The notes below the pieces were generated by a model. That model did no database searches. It was not told the origin of the DNA and saw nothing but the letters and a program-made list of their open reading frames with translations. From the NCBI GenBank assembly GCA_018398765.1, contig JAHBMJ010000392.1, positions 1-49,930 of the forward strand: a stretch of 49,930 nucleotides of DNA, read 5' to 3'. Numbering within the stretch: position 1 is the first letter of the stretch; the number at the start of each line of letters is the position of its first letter. Below are positions 33,850 to 45,827 of the stretch, one piece after another. The translations under genes and the position numbers were made by a program. This stretch comes from Chromera velia. Taxonomy: Eukaryota > Sar > Chromeraceae.

Positions 33850-34185
33850 GCCGGGGAACTTATTGAGGATTTCTCCAAGCGATATCCGGTGGTCATCTTT
33901 TGTGAAGTGCATGCATGTCACAGATTGCATAGACATGCAACTCTTCTACGGTTTGTTGACCTCGAGGGCAGACAGGTGTCAACAGGGTGTTATAGCCAGA
34001 AGGGTCTGCGCAACAGGTTGTGTCTCCCGCCTGATGTGTATCGTTACAAGGAGACAAGACCTGCAACTTCAAAGCCTTCGCACGGAATGAGATCACAATC
34101 CTACTTCGCAGCTGCATCACTGAGAGTGCTTGGCCTGATGCCCTCACTGCTCACCGCGGGGGCCATTCAAGAGCACCGCATGTAG
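33850..34185 (+). CDS. Hypothetical open frame, weakly thioredoxin/glutaredoxin-like at its start
   Basis: The frame opens after a cccttag acceptor-like site, with no ATG at its start, and runs 111 residues to TAG. It begins AGELIEDFSKRYPVVIFCEV followed by HACHRLHRHATLLRFVDLEG. The pattern 'strand VVIF, Cys, helix, then VDLEG' resembles glutaredoxin or thioredoxin folds, with one Cys in the position of the usual C-x-x-C and the second Cys absent. This similarity is weak and may be chance. Its position directly behind a signal-peptide ORF suggests a secreted, frame-broken or spliced protein. Confidence 0.35.
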   Translation, partial: AGELIEDFSKRYPVVIFCEVHACHRLHRHATLLRFVDLEGRQVSTGCYSQKGLRNRLCLPPDVYRYKETRPATSKPSHGMRSQSYFAAASLRVLGLMPSLLTAGAIQEHRM

Positions 34186-34457
34186 ATGAAGACAATTAAA
34201 CGTCTCGACACACGGATGGAGCGCGGCATGCATGCCACAATGTCATGCTAGTCTATCCTGACCCTCGCACTTTTGTGTCGGCGAGACGCTCTGGAAAAAG
34301 TCAGTGGACGACGGAACTGCGGATGGGTCGGGATCGGTTTCATTCTGAATTCTATGTCAGTGTGCTGACTGTCAGTGAGTCAAAGACCGACTAACTCCTC
34401 AGACTCAATGGTCGGGCGATTACTGGCAGCAAGTGCAAACATTGAAGTAATACTCAT

Positions 34458-34690
34458 CCATTCATTCATGCATTCCTTCATTCATTCCTTTCAGTTTATT
34501 TATTCCTTCGACTTCATTCAATTACCTATTCATTCTTTCAAGTTCATTCATTTTTTTATTCAATCATTCATCCATTCATTCAATGACATCCATTCAAGTT
34601 CATTTATTGAACTTTCATTGAATTTCATTCATTCGTTCATACACTCATTCATTCATTCATTCATTTATTCATTCATTCATTCGTTCCTTG
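34458..34690. repeat. ATTC/TTCA microsatellite, imperfect
   Basis: Degenerate ATTC tetramers over about 230 bases, giving a Ser/Phe/Ile/His-rich artefact ORF on the + strand. Confidence 0.9.
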
Positions 34691-37600
34691 AATTTCGTTT
34701 AATTAATACCATTCTAGAATTCATCAAAAAATAAAAGTTTATAACAGAAATTCAGTTTTCCCTAGAAGAAAACTTTAAACTTGAATTCTATTAATTCTAT
34801 ACAATGATGTACTAGCTACTATAAAATTATTTTGTTTTTTTTCTATAAATTCAATAGGTGCTCCGGGGTTTTCACAATTGATGAAACAAAAAAAAAAAAT
34901 CGGCGCATTACGCGTGTTTCACGGTTACATTTCAATAACAGATCTTGAACGAAACCTCTGTCTTCAGTAGTCTTCAATCAGTGGTATTCTAGATCTGGCT
35001 AGAGATCTGGTGACACATGCACCTGATGTAGAACTAGATATAAGATCTGGTCTGTTTTAACACTTTCTATGACCCTTATATAGATATTAATGAAACAAAA
35101 GTCACTATCAGCTTGAGACTCACTAAAAAGTGGAAAACGTATTATTATGATCATTCAAAATGATCTCATATCTTTTAAAATTGATTCAAACAACGGTCTG
35201 ACAACCGACAAATCGAATTCTTCGATGTAGACTGACACTCTACGTTTTTTTATAAGCAGAAGCTTTACCCAATGGGAATGACCCAGATAAGATGGGCCAG
35301 AGTGACTATGTGATCGATTGATTGCCGCTGTGATCGACGTACAGATCGCGACGTCGCTCCTCTTCATGCGAAGGAGCTGCCGATCAGAAAACATTCAGGC
35401 AGGTGAAGAAGCGCATGCATGCAGGCATGCTTACTTGGACGGACGCCAGTGCCCAAGGCATGCCGCTGCATGGCGACAGATAGACGTTCAGTCTGACTGA
35501 TCTACCCGTGGAGGGAAGTCGTGTGCTGCTTCAATATTGGATTATATTAGTTGGTTGAAAGAACGGGGGAAGGGTTGAGAGATCGACGCTGCATGCACGA
35601 GCGCACGGCATCTCTCCCAACCACGTGAGTGAGAAATACATCGACCGAAGGAACTTTTTCACACCCGAGCTGCATAGAAGCAAGCAAGCATACAAGCCAT
35701 TAGTCCTCCCTATCTCCCTGCCCTGCCCATGAGAGCATTTAATTACCCACCTTCCCACCTCAAACTCATGCGCCCTCCCCTTTTTCAAATCCTTCCAGTC
35801 AGGGCATGCAAGTGAACCCCCCCCACACCCTCATGCACTCACGCAGACAGACCTTCCAGTTGTCAATGACCGATCAACAAACAGCAAACCAGTCTTCCCT
35901 CACAAAGAGACACCGAGAACCCCCCTTTTTTGTTTAGCTGCGAGAGACCACACCCTCCCTCTGCCCGACACCATATCTGTCTCGGTCATCGCTGCTATCC
36001 GAAGACCCTGAATTGATTGCTTGCAGGCCGGCAAAGAACCAAAGAAAGAAAGTAAGGAAAGAACTATGCCGACCGCCTTCTGGTCTCCTTTGTCAAAGAG
36101 ACGGATGCTTTCAAGAGGCGAGGAATCTTTTCCCTCTGTCTGTCTGTCTGTCTCCAGCTCTCACGGCGCCGAAGAAAAGGACGGAAGGAAGGAAGGAAGG
36201 AGAATTGACCCTGCGTGCAGGCAATCTCATTCCCCCCCCCCGGTCTCCCTGCTCCAATACCCTTCCTTCCTCTAGAGTAGAGGAGCACGGTGTTTGTTTG
36301 TTTGTGCTCATCATTTGACAACCGCGTGCCGAACGGCAACCCGCAGCGATGTAAACAGACTGAAAGACAAACAGATAAACAGACACACATACACAGAGAA
36401 GAGTCACCAACCTGGTCCCCTCTCTTCCTTCCACCCTCCTTCCTTCCCGTCTCTCCTGCTTGCAGGAGGAGCCGGTCTCATCGGTCGAACACAGAGAGAG
36501 AAAGAGAAAGAAGAAAAAGAAAACATCAAACACGCAACGTGTTATTAGAGGAGACGTCTCTGCACCGTCGGGACGAAAAATGAGAGTCAGCTCTAGACCA
36601 AGAAAAAGAGAATACCGGCAGACTTGACGGCATTTCTATGGGCGAATTGTTTGAACATCTGGATAACGGAGTCATCCATTTGTACGTCCGTTCTTCCTCC
36701 CTTTCCCCCGGCCTGCTGACTGTCCCCCTTTCTCAGACATGGACAAACGAGACGGCAGGAAACTGCGCATTCGTGTTGCCAGTTGCCGTTCTGTCTTCTC
36801 ACGCTCACCGATCCGATTCCATCGCTTTCTCTTCCTTTCTACTTATTTTGCACCCGAAGAACAAATCGGGAGGACGGGCGGATGGACGGACAGACAGTAG
36901 AAGGAACAAAAGAAATCTTGGAACATCAGAACGAACAACCTACCAAAGAGGACACACACATATGCAGAGAGAAAGAGGGAGAAAGAGGTCGTCGCACACA
37001 CACCGCCGCACACAGGAATGAATGAAGGCAGAGAGAGGACAGCATACCCGCACATTCCATCCCTACATCAAGTCAACGGGACGGCCACCCCTTCCCCCCC
37101 CGCTTGGATTCCCCCCATGCCAGAAAAAGAAAGAGAACCCCAGGCTCCGCCTCCCCACAAGGGCTTTCAGCCCGTGAAGAGAGAGGGGACAAGTCACGAG
37201 ACAAAAAAAAAAAACCATCGCCATCGGACACACATTCTAATCCGACCCCATTTCTGCACAGACTTTGATTGATGCATGTTAAATTAAAAAGGGACCCCCC
37301 TGTTCTGCCCTGCCCTGCTCTGCTCTTCTCTGCTCTCTCCCGCATGCTGAAGGCTTTGATTCCCACTGCACTCTTCGCCGTGGAAAGGAGAGGAGTGGAA
37401 ACACAAGCAGGTGTCTCGCACCGCCTCGGTTGGTGGGCCTTCTCCCTGCTCTTCTCCATTCCAGAATGCAAACCCAAGCCAAGCCAAGCAAGCTCAATTT
37501 GTCTCCAAGTCTCGTGTCTTCTATTGACCGACCAAGCTCCAAAGAAAGAAAGAAAGAGTGAAAGAACGCGCCCTTCCGAAGGGCCCTGAACAAACGCGTC

Positions 37601-38214
37601 GAGACGGACGGACCAACCGACCGATCGACTGACCGGACAGGCTGGAGAAGACAAACTGGCATGCCATTCTTCCCGTCTCTCCCCCCCTCTACTACGTTCC
37701 TTTGAGCTTTTGCATCTACGGTCAGTCTAGCATCATCCCCCCCCTCTCCAGGAAAACAGAGAGGGAGAAGAGGATAACGCCCTTAATGGAGAGGAGAGGC
37801 AGGAAAGGAAACCAGATGCATTCCTTTCCCCCTTTTCCATATAGTGCCTGCCACCTTGAGACAAGTAGAACGACAGGGAGGCCCCCCAAAAGAAAGAAAA
37901 GAGAGAACCAAGACCTAGCGGCAGTGCAGTAACGTGTGTTGGATGAACATCAAGATGAACATGAAGAGGGAGTACAGACAAACAGACACGACGACTAAGC
38001 CAGACCCAAAAGGCACTTCAGAAAAAGAGACAGAAAGAAATAAAGAAAGGAAGGAAGAAAGAGCGAGCAAACAGCGTAAAGGACCAAACAACACAACCAC
38101 CATCGCATCGCTGCACTAACCCAAACCCAATAGGTTCCCCCCTGCCCTCCGTTTCATGACCTCACATGCAACCCAGCCCCCCATCTACCAGGCAGTTGTT
38201 ATCCAACTATTAAT
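34691..38214. other. Intergenic DNA, no gene recognised
   Basis: 34700-35150 is AT-rich. 35150-38214 is purine/pyrimidine-skewed with many short frames on both strands, (GTCT)n and (GAAG)n runs near 36137-36200, and a GTTT run near 36293. One minus-strand frame near 36690-36620 (MDDSVIQMFKQFAHRNAVKS) has natural-looking composition and a following GTATTC donor-like site; it could be a lone exon. Confidence 0.4.
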
Positions 38215-41059
38215 TCACCGTCTGCCGTTGCCGCTTCCACCACCTCCACTCCCACCCCCCTTCCCCTGCATCATCCCCCCCATGTTTTGACTGCTCCCAC
38301 TCCTTCCGTGCTGCTTCCGCCTCGCCTCTTCTGCAGCTGCCGTATCGTGTGCCCCCCCCTCTCCAGACAGGCGACGCTGTTTGCTCCGAGTGGTCACTCC
38401 CACAGTATCTCCGGGCATCTGCGTTGCCTGGCCGGTTGCGTGTGCTGGAGATGTGGCGGTGATGGGACGGGACGAGTTGCCTTGGACGTTTCCACCGTTG
38501 CCCCCCCCTCCCGTGCCTCCCCGCGTCCCCGGTCTCTCCCCCGACTGCTTGTAGTATCCTCCTGACTGCCCTCCCTGCTGCCCCCCCTGCTGCTGGGCCT
38601 GCAGCTGAGCGGGGGGGATCTGGGGGGGACCGCCGGCTTGGAAGTTGGGAGGAATGTAGGGGGTGAGGGCCGAGGGACGCTGCAAGATTGCAAGTCCAAA
38701 GAGGGCAGATCAACACGGGAACGCGAGAAAGGATAGACACAAAACCGCGCAAATCTCAAAGCACAGGGACTGCAGTAAGCAGACGAGACGCCAGACAGAA
38801 ATGCAAAGCAGATGCACGACAGCCAATGCATAAATAGCTGTTGCGCCACGACCGATTCAGGACACTTTTTGAAGGAAGAAAGACCATAAGTGGGCATGTA
38901 CATCCCCGTACTCACGCACCTACAGGCACACGCTCTCATGCATCTCAAGAAAAGAAAAAATTCCTCCCCCTCCCCCCCCCCCCCCCAACCAACCGACCTT
39001 CATGTTCTGAGAGCTGCCGAGTCCTCCAGGTTGTGCCTGTCCGGGCAGATGGGACCAGTCAAACACAAAGTCATAGTGGAATCCCTCCGCGTAGAAGAGC
39101 TCCCGAAGAAGTTTCCTCAGATAATCGTAGTCGGGTTTCTCCTCGAATCGGAGCGACCGGACGGCACAAAGGTACTCCCGAAATTCCTCTGCAAGAAAAG
39201 AATAGCAGACAAACATAAAACAAGAGTTTGAAATTCCCCCCTTCTTCTTTCTTGAGGGCATGCAGAATTGAGCAAGAGGAAACCGATGATCGTCATCAGA
39301 TCCTCCGTGCTTTGCCTTTCTTTCATCAGCAGCAGCAGAGAAAAAGAGGTCGAAGATGACACACGAGAAGGGGAAGAAAAGCGATGCAGCGAGAGACAAG
39401 AACGTTCACGATTAGACGCTGTGTAGAGGCACGAACGTTCGAAGAGACCCTCACTCCAGCTCTGCGTCCCTTGACAGCTCCACAAAACAGAAAAGAAGGA
39501 CACAAACAAAAAAAGATGATTTACTGACTCGGCAGGCTTCTGCAGAGGTGCTCGATCGGTGTTCGCTGCTTTCTGTCCAGGATCTTTGCATACTTGTCCT
39601 GCTTCGTCTCCGCATTCAGGCCTTGCCAGGGAAGAGAACCACGTGCGAAGTAAATCAAGACGTATCTGCAGACGACATGCAAGGCACGAAGTCCAAGAAG
39701 AAAGAGACGCAAAAGGCCGCAGAAGGAAACGCTCCTTGCTCGCCCACACACGCATCCAACTACGGACAAAAGGGGATACGCAGCCCGGAGGGCCTGTCTC
39801 GTTTCGACATCTGTGAGTGACACAGACTCCCACTCTTCTGCGACCACAGCCCGGGACCCAATCAGCCAGTAACGCACATCTCAGCTCTGTAAGTGACCGT
39901 ACGAATTCACATGAAGTCTCTCTCATAATCGACTGAAGGGGGGCGTCTCTCTGCTGGTTTGTTTGCTTGTTTGTGTTGTGTTCAGTATCCAGACCGCGCA
40001 GCTCGAGCACATGGGAGACAAAAAAAGCAAAGCAGACTCCTCCCACCCACTCCAATCCTATCCCTTCAAGCTACGAAGCACCCAACAAACCAACCAACCA
40101 ACCGACCGACCCGAGTGCCTCCAGGTCGTCCCTTCTGGCCTGCTCAATCCCCATGTGAGTGGCAATCGAGGCGTATCTCGCTGTCCCGGTCAGAGACTTT
40201 CCCGTTCTGCAAACGGGCAGGGGAACGTACCAATACAGAGAAAGGAGGAGACTAAACCAGGACACGGAAGAAGACACCGTGGCCCAAGGCAAGTCTGCAT
40301 ACAGCCATCTTGATTAGAAAAAGGCGACTCCAAGAGACGTCTCAGTTGACGCATGTCCGTCCAGCCAGGAAACCCGAGTGCCCAATTTTCCAACCAGGAG
40401 GCAAACAAATCAACGGCCACAAGTCCGACTTCTGCACGCTTTGCAACATGGAAGCGAGCAAAACAGATCCCAACCTCCTGCACCCCACGAATACGTCCAT
40501 TAACCCACCTGTATGGAATATGCTCGTGAGTGATGCCGTCTCTGTACCTCTTGCAAAGCCCAAAGTCCAGCATGTACACCAGGGAGGCAGTGTTGGCAGG
40601 GAGAATGTCCTGCAACCGGATCAGATCAGATCAGATAAGACGGGGATAGAGCGACACACAAGAAAAGCAGCGCCTGCTCTGAAATACGCAAAACAGGCCA
40701 GGCTGAGCAGCAAGAGCAGCCAGGCCAACAGAGTGTGCAGATGGAACGCGAGCCAAGAGAAGAGAAGCCAGAGACGCAAAGAAAGCCAATGCTTTCTCTT
40801 TAACACGTCAACCGACCAACCGACCTGGGTCGCGTGTGCAGAGACAACGTTTTGCGCAGTCGACGACGAGTTGGTTGCCCTCCTCGCGTGTCTGAGTGCG
40901 GGTCTGTTGGATCCGATCAGAAAGTTGTCCGGTTTGATGTCACGATGGAGGTACGAATGCGCATGGAGAAGTTCGATCCGGTTCAGCTGCAAACAACCAA
41001 AGAAGCAAGCAGAAAAGGACTCAATCAGTGGGAAGGAGGAAAGAATCGAGAGCGACAAA

Positions 41060-41092
<33 letters not shown>

Positions 41093-41616
41093 AATAGGCC
41101 GACCAAAGGTCAAAGACATACATGCTTTGTCTGAGGAAGTCGGTCTGTCCTTCTCTTCTCTTACCTCATCGGCCACCTGTTTTACCCGTCTCCTTTCCTT
41201 CCACCCCACACACTTATCTGTCGGAGTTCAACCCTCTTCCTCTATCCCACGCCCTTCTACTTTCCTCTCTATATCCCTCGCCCTTCTGCGTTCTTCTCCT
41301 CCGGAACCCCAACATACAAAACAGACAGATAGACAGTCAAAAAGCAAACAGACAGACCATTTGGTCAGCCAACATGAGTACAGTCTTGAGGGAGAATCTT
41401 CGGTGACAGCAGGTGAAGAGCTCCTCCAGGGAAGGCCCCAGAAGTTCAATCACAATGCACGTCCACTCGCCCTCGTGCCCCCACCAGTAAATTCCCGGAA
41501 TGCCGACTGCACAAACACGGGGAGAAACAGAGAGAAAAGAAAACGCAAACTATAAAGGAAGTGGAAGCATCTGTCAATCGGGGCCGATTCCTTTGCAGGG
41601 CCTCAACTGAGCCAGC

Positions 41617-41650
<34 letters not shown>

Positions 41651-42478
41651 GCACAGATATGCCTACAGAAGAGGGAACCTCGAGTTCGCTTCTCCTCATG
41701 TTTGGTGTCCTAGGCCTCGCATGCTTGAATCAGTACACTTGGCCTTCCTCTCTTAACTTATTGTGTAGTGTCACGATTGAATGCGTACATGCCTCACAGT
41801 CTCTCCCTCCCGAGACAGCCATAATGAAGCTTCCGTCCTCTTCCTCTTCTCTTCTCTCTGCTCGTTCGCACCTCAGGGCATAGAAAGCCGGACTCTCCCG
41901 ATCAAAAGAGAAAGAGACTGACGTTGGCCGCCCAGCATCTTGTAAATCTTGGCCTCATACAGCAGCTGCGGGTGTTTACACTTCAGGGGTTCCTGCAAAG
42001 GAAAAGGAGGGAAGAAGAACAGCAGTGACATACGAAATCGCAAAAAGAAGACCCAAGAACCAGGAGCCTTGACCCAAGACGCCAAAAGAAACATCAACCA
42101 CACGACCGACTGACCAGCTTGATGGCGATCTCCTCCCCAGAAGACACGTGAGTTCCTGCACATACTCATTCAGGCACAAGCAGACTTTTCACAAAAAGAC
42201 AAGATGTCAACCCAGTGGAAGGAAAATTTGAAACTTGCTGAGCAGGGGACACAGAGGAGCACATCGAGGGGAGAGCATGTCACAGAAGAAGAAACCTGGA
42301 GCGTAGCTGCACGCAAGCAAGAAAAGCGACGCCAATCCGTTCCCCTTCGCAAACTTCACCTACCGGTATGAATCTGCCCGAAAGATCCACTGCCGATTTT
42401 CCTTCCCACTCTGTATTTTCCTCCCGCGACCGTCTTCGGGGGAGCGGGCAGCTTCTCGTCCGAAGGTGACTTCTCCAT
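38215..42478 (-). CDS. Casein kinase 1 family Ser/Thr kinase, ten exons, intact
   Basis: Exons (minus strand): 42478-42364, 42155-42115, 41992-41923, 41506-41358, 40986-40825, 40609-40509, 40206-40111, 39665-39529, 39188-38998, 38679-38215. All phases match, giving 508 residues and a TGA stop; the start is ATG at 42478 ([10 protein letters not shown]). The kinase domain is complete: Gly loop [13 protein letters not shown], the Lys of EEIAIKL, helix [51 protein letters not shown], and the CK1 signature [19 protein letters not shown] with RRDDLEALG and GSLPWQGL, then [15 protein letters not shown]1 enzymes phosphorylate acidic or primed Ser/Thr sites in many pathways. Oddities: about 30 extra residues between NFLIG and the DFG strand (end of exon 5), and a 154-residue Gln/Gly-rich, probably disordered tail. 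Exon 5's donor is the least certain boundary. Subfamily is not assigned. Confidence 0.93.
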
Positions 42479-42968
42479 CGTAGAATGCTCTTACTCTATG
42501 CCAGGGACGAGAAAAGTTCAAGCAACTTCGGCTGTTGGCTTTTCAAGGTAAGACTGTCAGACTGCTTCCATCCCCATAGGCAACACCCCTGTGTCGGTAT
42601 CTGACTTTTGAATTCAGATGGCGCAGAGAACGACCCTGGAGGATCACGGGGCTCGGTAGAGGCTGCAAGAGCGAGCGACTGCCGAGGAAAGTACACAACT
42701 GCGAGGTGTCTCCTACGTACGACCAACTTTTATCTGACTACTGCCTTTCTCTGACTGGCAATTAATTGGTCGACGAACGAACGATCGAAGTCATGCACGC
42801 GTACGTGATCGTACGTGCACAGACTGTCCCTCTTGCCGGACCACTCGCACAAGGTACCAAAGCTGACTTTGCGGGGCCAAAATTGCCGCCAAATTAATGA
42901 TTTTTCAGCGCTATCAGACTGATCGAAGCCATGCATGCAAAATCATTGCGCACGCATGCACAATTCGT
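42479..42968. other. Upstream region of the casein kinase gene
   Basis: No ORF of note. This should contain the kinase promoter and 5' leader. I see no TATA box or other element I would name. Confidence 0.4.
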
Positions 42969-43270
42969 GGCCCCGGATCGAGGGCGGAGCGTCGGGAGCG
43001 AGGCTTGAAACATGTTCGCACGGAGCTCTCCGCCCGGGGGGCACTTAATCCCCCGCGACTCCTTTCCTCCGATCGACACCTGAGGCGACGCTCGCACACA
43101 GGCCCCGGCATGCCCTCACAACTGCGTGCAGCGGCCCCTGCCTGGGTTCCATGCACACCGACGTATGTATGCATGGCCCATTAGCCCCGCGGAGGGCGGA
43201 GCTGTAATTCATTTATGCCCTCCGGGGCCTTCGGAGTTGCGAGCGGAGCGAGCGGCTCTGTAACTGTAGT
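42969..43270. repeat. Dispersed repeat, module F copy
   Basis: Matches the outer parts of 487-1410: ggcttgaaacatgttcg, ctgcagcggcccctgcct-type sequence (gtgcagcggcccctgcctgg), accgacgtatg, and gcggagcgagcggctctgta. It lacks the inner fold-back present at 600-1290, so the 0.5-1.4 kb copy has an insertion or this copy a deletion. Confidence 0.85.
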
Positions 43271-43779
43271 GCATATGATCTAATTCGTACACGGCGATAC
43301 GTATATAGTGCATGACAGTGATTTAATTCGTATATATATGTATATAGGTCTCGATCTGTCATAAGAATAGCTGACCTTAGCCTGCGCCTTCCTTCTGTTT
43401 TGATTAACAACGTTCATCTTGTCAGTGGACTTGCAGAAACGACTACATTATAACCGATTTTCCAATTAAAACCTCTTCGCTACAAACCACACGTTTCATT
43501 CGTACAACACGCTCTGCAATACTTTGTTGTGTACGCGTCATTCTGCTGAGGGAACACTGAACAGGTTTTTGCTGTCCGTGTGGTAACTCACTCATTTGTG
43601 CAACTCATGAATCAATCTGAAAAGCTAGCTGAAAAGGGAAACTGACACAGACTGCCTAACCAACACTATCAAGAAAAAGGAGAGAAGGTTTATATCTATA
43701 TATACATTCAATTTGTTAAGCAGGTATGCAATAGTTGCAACACGCACGTGACCAGCATGCCTGTTGACCTTTTCATGTC
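43271..43779. other. No gene recognised
   Basis: AT-leaning DNA with tatatatgtatata-type runs near 43330 and 43695. No coding signal before the kinase relic. Confidence 0.4.
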
Positions 43780-43789
43780 CATCTGCTCC

Positions 43790-45827
43790 TTCAGCTTTAC
43801 ACGTTTTGGTGTTATCTTACAAGAGAGTGTACCTCCCCATTCCGAAGTTCACGTAGTGGTGGAGCGGTCGGCATGTGTGATGCTGCGGCTGAGCAACGCG
43901 CATCTACTGGAAGACCGTCACTTCGATAACGGGAGCTCTGAGGATGGTAAGTCCTGAGCTAAATTTTTGAATCGGCAGAGTTGGGAGGTTCAGTTTTTGA
44001 CGGGTTAGCTAATTGACTCAGATCGGTTTCTGGAGTACGTGTTGAAGAATAAAGCCTGGAAGAGTGGACAAACCAAGAGGCAGAGAGAGAGGGAGAAGGA
44101 GAGGGAGAGCGAGAGCAAAAGGGAGAGCGAGACCAAAGGGGACCGAGTCACTGTGGGGGAGAAGCTGTATTGAAGGGCTCTAGAGACAGAGATTTCACAT
44201 TTACACACAGACGATTAACCTTTTTTGAAATGTACTTTCCTTCTTATCTATTGTTACACTTTTTTCCTCACTTGGATGCTGACTGGGATGCTGATAGCAG
44301 CAGTCTTTTTCGTGAGAATCACTTGTTTCTCAAGGGTAATTGATTCTCCTGCTACATATTTTTGTGCAGAACCAAAAGATGATCTACAACACTCTCAATG
44401 CCTTACACGCTTTGCACATGCTGAAGATCACCCATCGAGACATCGTCAGTTTACGGGTATAGAGCTAGGGTATAGAGACTGCAAGAGTGTTTATTGATAC
44501 CCATCCCCACACCCAGCCTGCGTGACCCCCGTGCACTCCCACTCTCCCCCACTCTCCGCACCCTTACAATCATCCCCACCCAATAACTCTTCTCGACCAT
44601 GCTGCAACGCAATAGCAATGAATTTCAACTAGCAAACAAAGAGTACAGACATGATGGAGTCATGTGTTTAAATGGATGAGTAACCTTCACTATGGCATCT
44701 CCATTGAAACAAATTCAACACTAATTTATATGCACACAGTCATCACATACTGGTTCACAGACTGACAGCCCTCTGCACCTGTTCACACCTATCTCTACAC
44801 TCATGCATTTATGGCAGACGAGGTCCACAGAGCATACAGAGACCAGTCTGAGATCTCAAGTGAGTGCAAAGCTAGCAGATTGGCACTCCACTTTGCATAG
44901 CTTCACCACTCCCCTGTTTTTCTTAGCTTCTCTTAAGATTTGCCTGCTGCTTGCTCTCTTGATCGTTGTCCGTTCTTCTTTCTGATAGTATAAAGTCCCT
45001 CTTCTGCACAAGTCGGATTCATTGCTTAATTCTCATAATTGACCGAGGCAAGCAGATTGCTGGTGTCAGATGCTTTCTCTCCCCTTCACATGCAGCTTTT
45101 ATTCAAGCAGTCCTGATTCCATTACGTTATCTTCTGCTCTTGCTTTTATATTTGCAGAAGATGAACAACATTCTTCGCGATAAACAGGGAAACGTTCGAT
45201 GGATTAACTTTGGCCTGGCTTAAGTCCTTAGAGCCACAGGAGAGGCAAACGATGCGCCAACAGAGTGGGTAGCAAACAAACACTACAAAGCGCCCGAGTT
45301 ATACAACAACCCAGAGCTGCAGGACAAGAAGATTGTCAATGACCTGTGGGTAAGGGGGTATGTTTTCTACGAGCTGTTGACTGGCAGGCGCTTTCAGTAG
45401 GCGGGGGGCAGAGACGGTTTGCAGGTCTTGTTTCGGAAAGGAGAAAACAGCTATAACCCATTGCGGATGGCTCTGTACAGAGCAGACCCGAGTCTTTAGA
45501 CAGTCAGAGATCGGGAGGGGGGAAACAGGAGGAGTGATCTACACCTTGTCACAGACCTCTTAGTCCAATGCTTGAGAGAGAAGCCAGAGGATACACTGAG
45601 TGCAGAAGAATGTCTGCACCACTCTTTTGTCAAGGATCTGAACAAGAAGATTCCTCTTTTCAAAGAGACTGACGTTGACTTAGTCTATATCCCGCCCTAC
45701 AAGGAGCTCTTTCAGTGTGATTCTATCAAAACGAAAGAGGTGGTCACCAACCAGCCACTGCCAAAGAAATTGGGGGGGGAGAAGTTTATTCAGATGCTGA
45801 AACAGCATCCTATGGGCATGCTTTTCG
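43790..45827 (+). pseudogene. Broken protein kinase gene, CMGC/MAPK-like
   Basis: Recognisable exons: about 43790-43945, 44021-44173, 44370-44444 and 45158-45827. The third ends LHMLKITHRDI at a GTCAGT donor. The fourth starts after ttgcag with KMNNILRDKQGNVRWINFGL, so splicing makes HRDI-KMNNIL, the catalytic loop. Then come TEWVANKHYKAPELYNN (the MAPK TEY-type activation segment and APE motif), NDLWVRGYVFYELLTGR (helix F) and LLVQCLREKPEDTLSAEECL (helix I). Damage: in-frame TAA at 45221-45223 and TAGs at 45398-45400 and 45497-45499; DFG is NFG, losing the Mg-binding Asp; the Pro of HRDxKP is Met; and D-W-S-x-G is altered. The first two exons are joined by a GTAAGT intron and read SSEDDRFLEYVLKNKAWK; the lobe with the ATP lysine is not clear. 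No frameshift occurs in the last exon. Confidence 0.8.

Noticed and set aside
36593..36808. Possible lone exon with MDDSVIQMFKQFAHRNAVKS
   Set aside because: Natural composition but no partner exon, no start and no recognised family; left as a note.
39117..40055. 312-codon minus-strand ORF in the kinase region
   Set aside because: It runs through introns 7 and 8 in a register different from the kinase exons; the exon boundaries are fixed by homology.
40310..41134. 274-codon plus-strand ORF
   Set aside because: Antisense shadow over kinase exons 5-6 and introns, ending in a GA repeat.
42170..45499. Variant genetic code (stops read as sense) based on stops in the kinase relic
   Set aside because: Intact genes use TAG and TGA as terminators, the relics contain all three stop codons, and the kinase relic has also lost catalytic residues; ordinary decay explains it.
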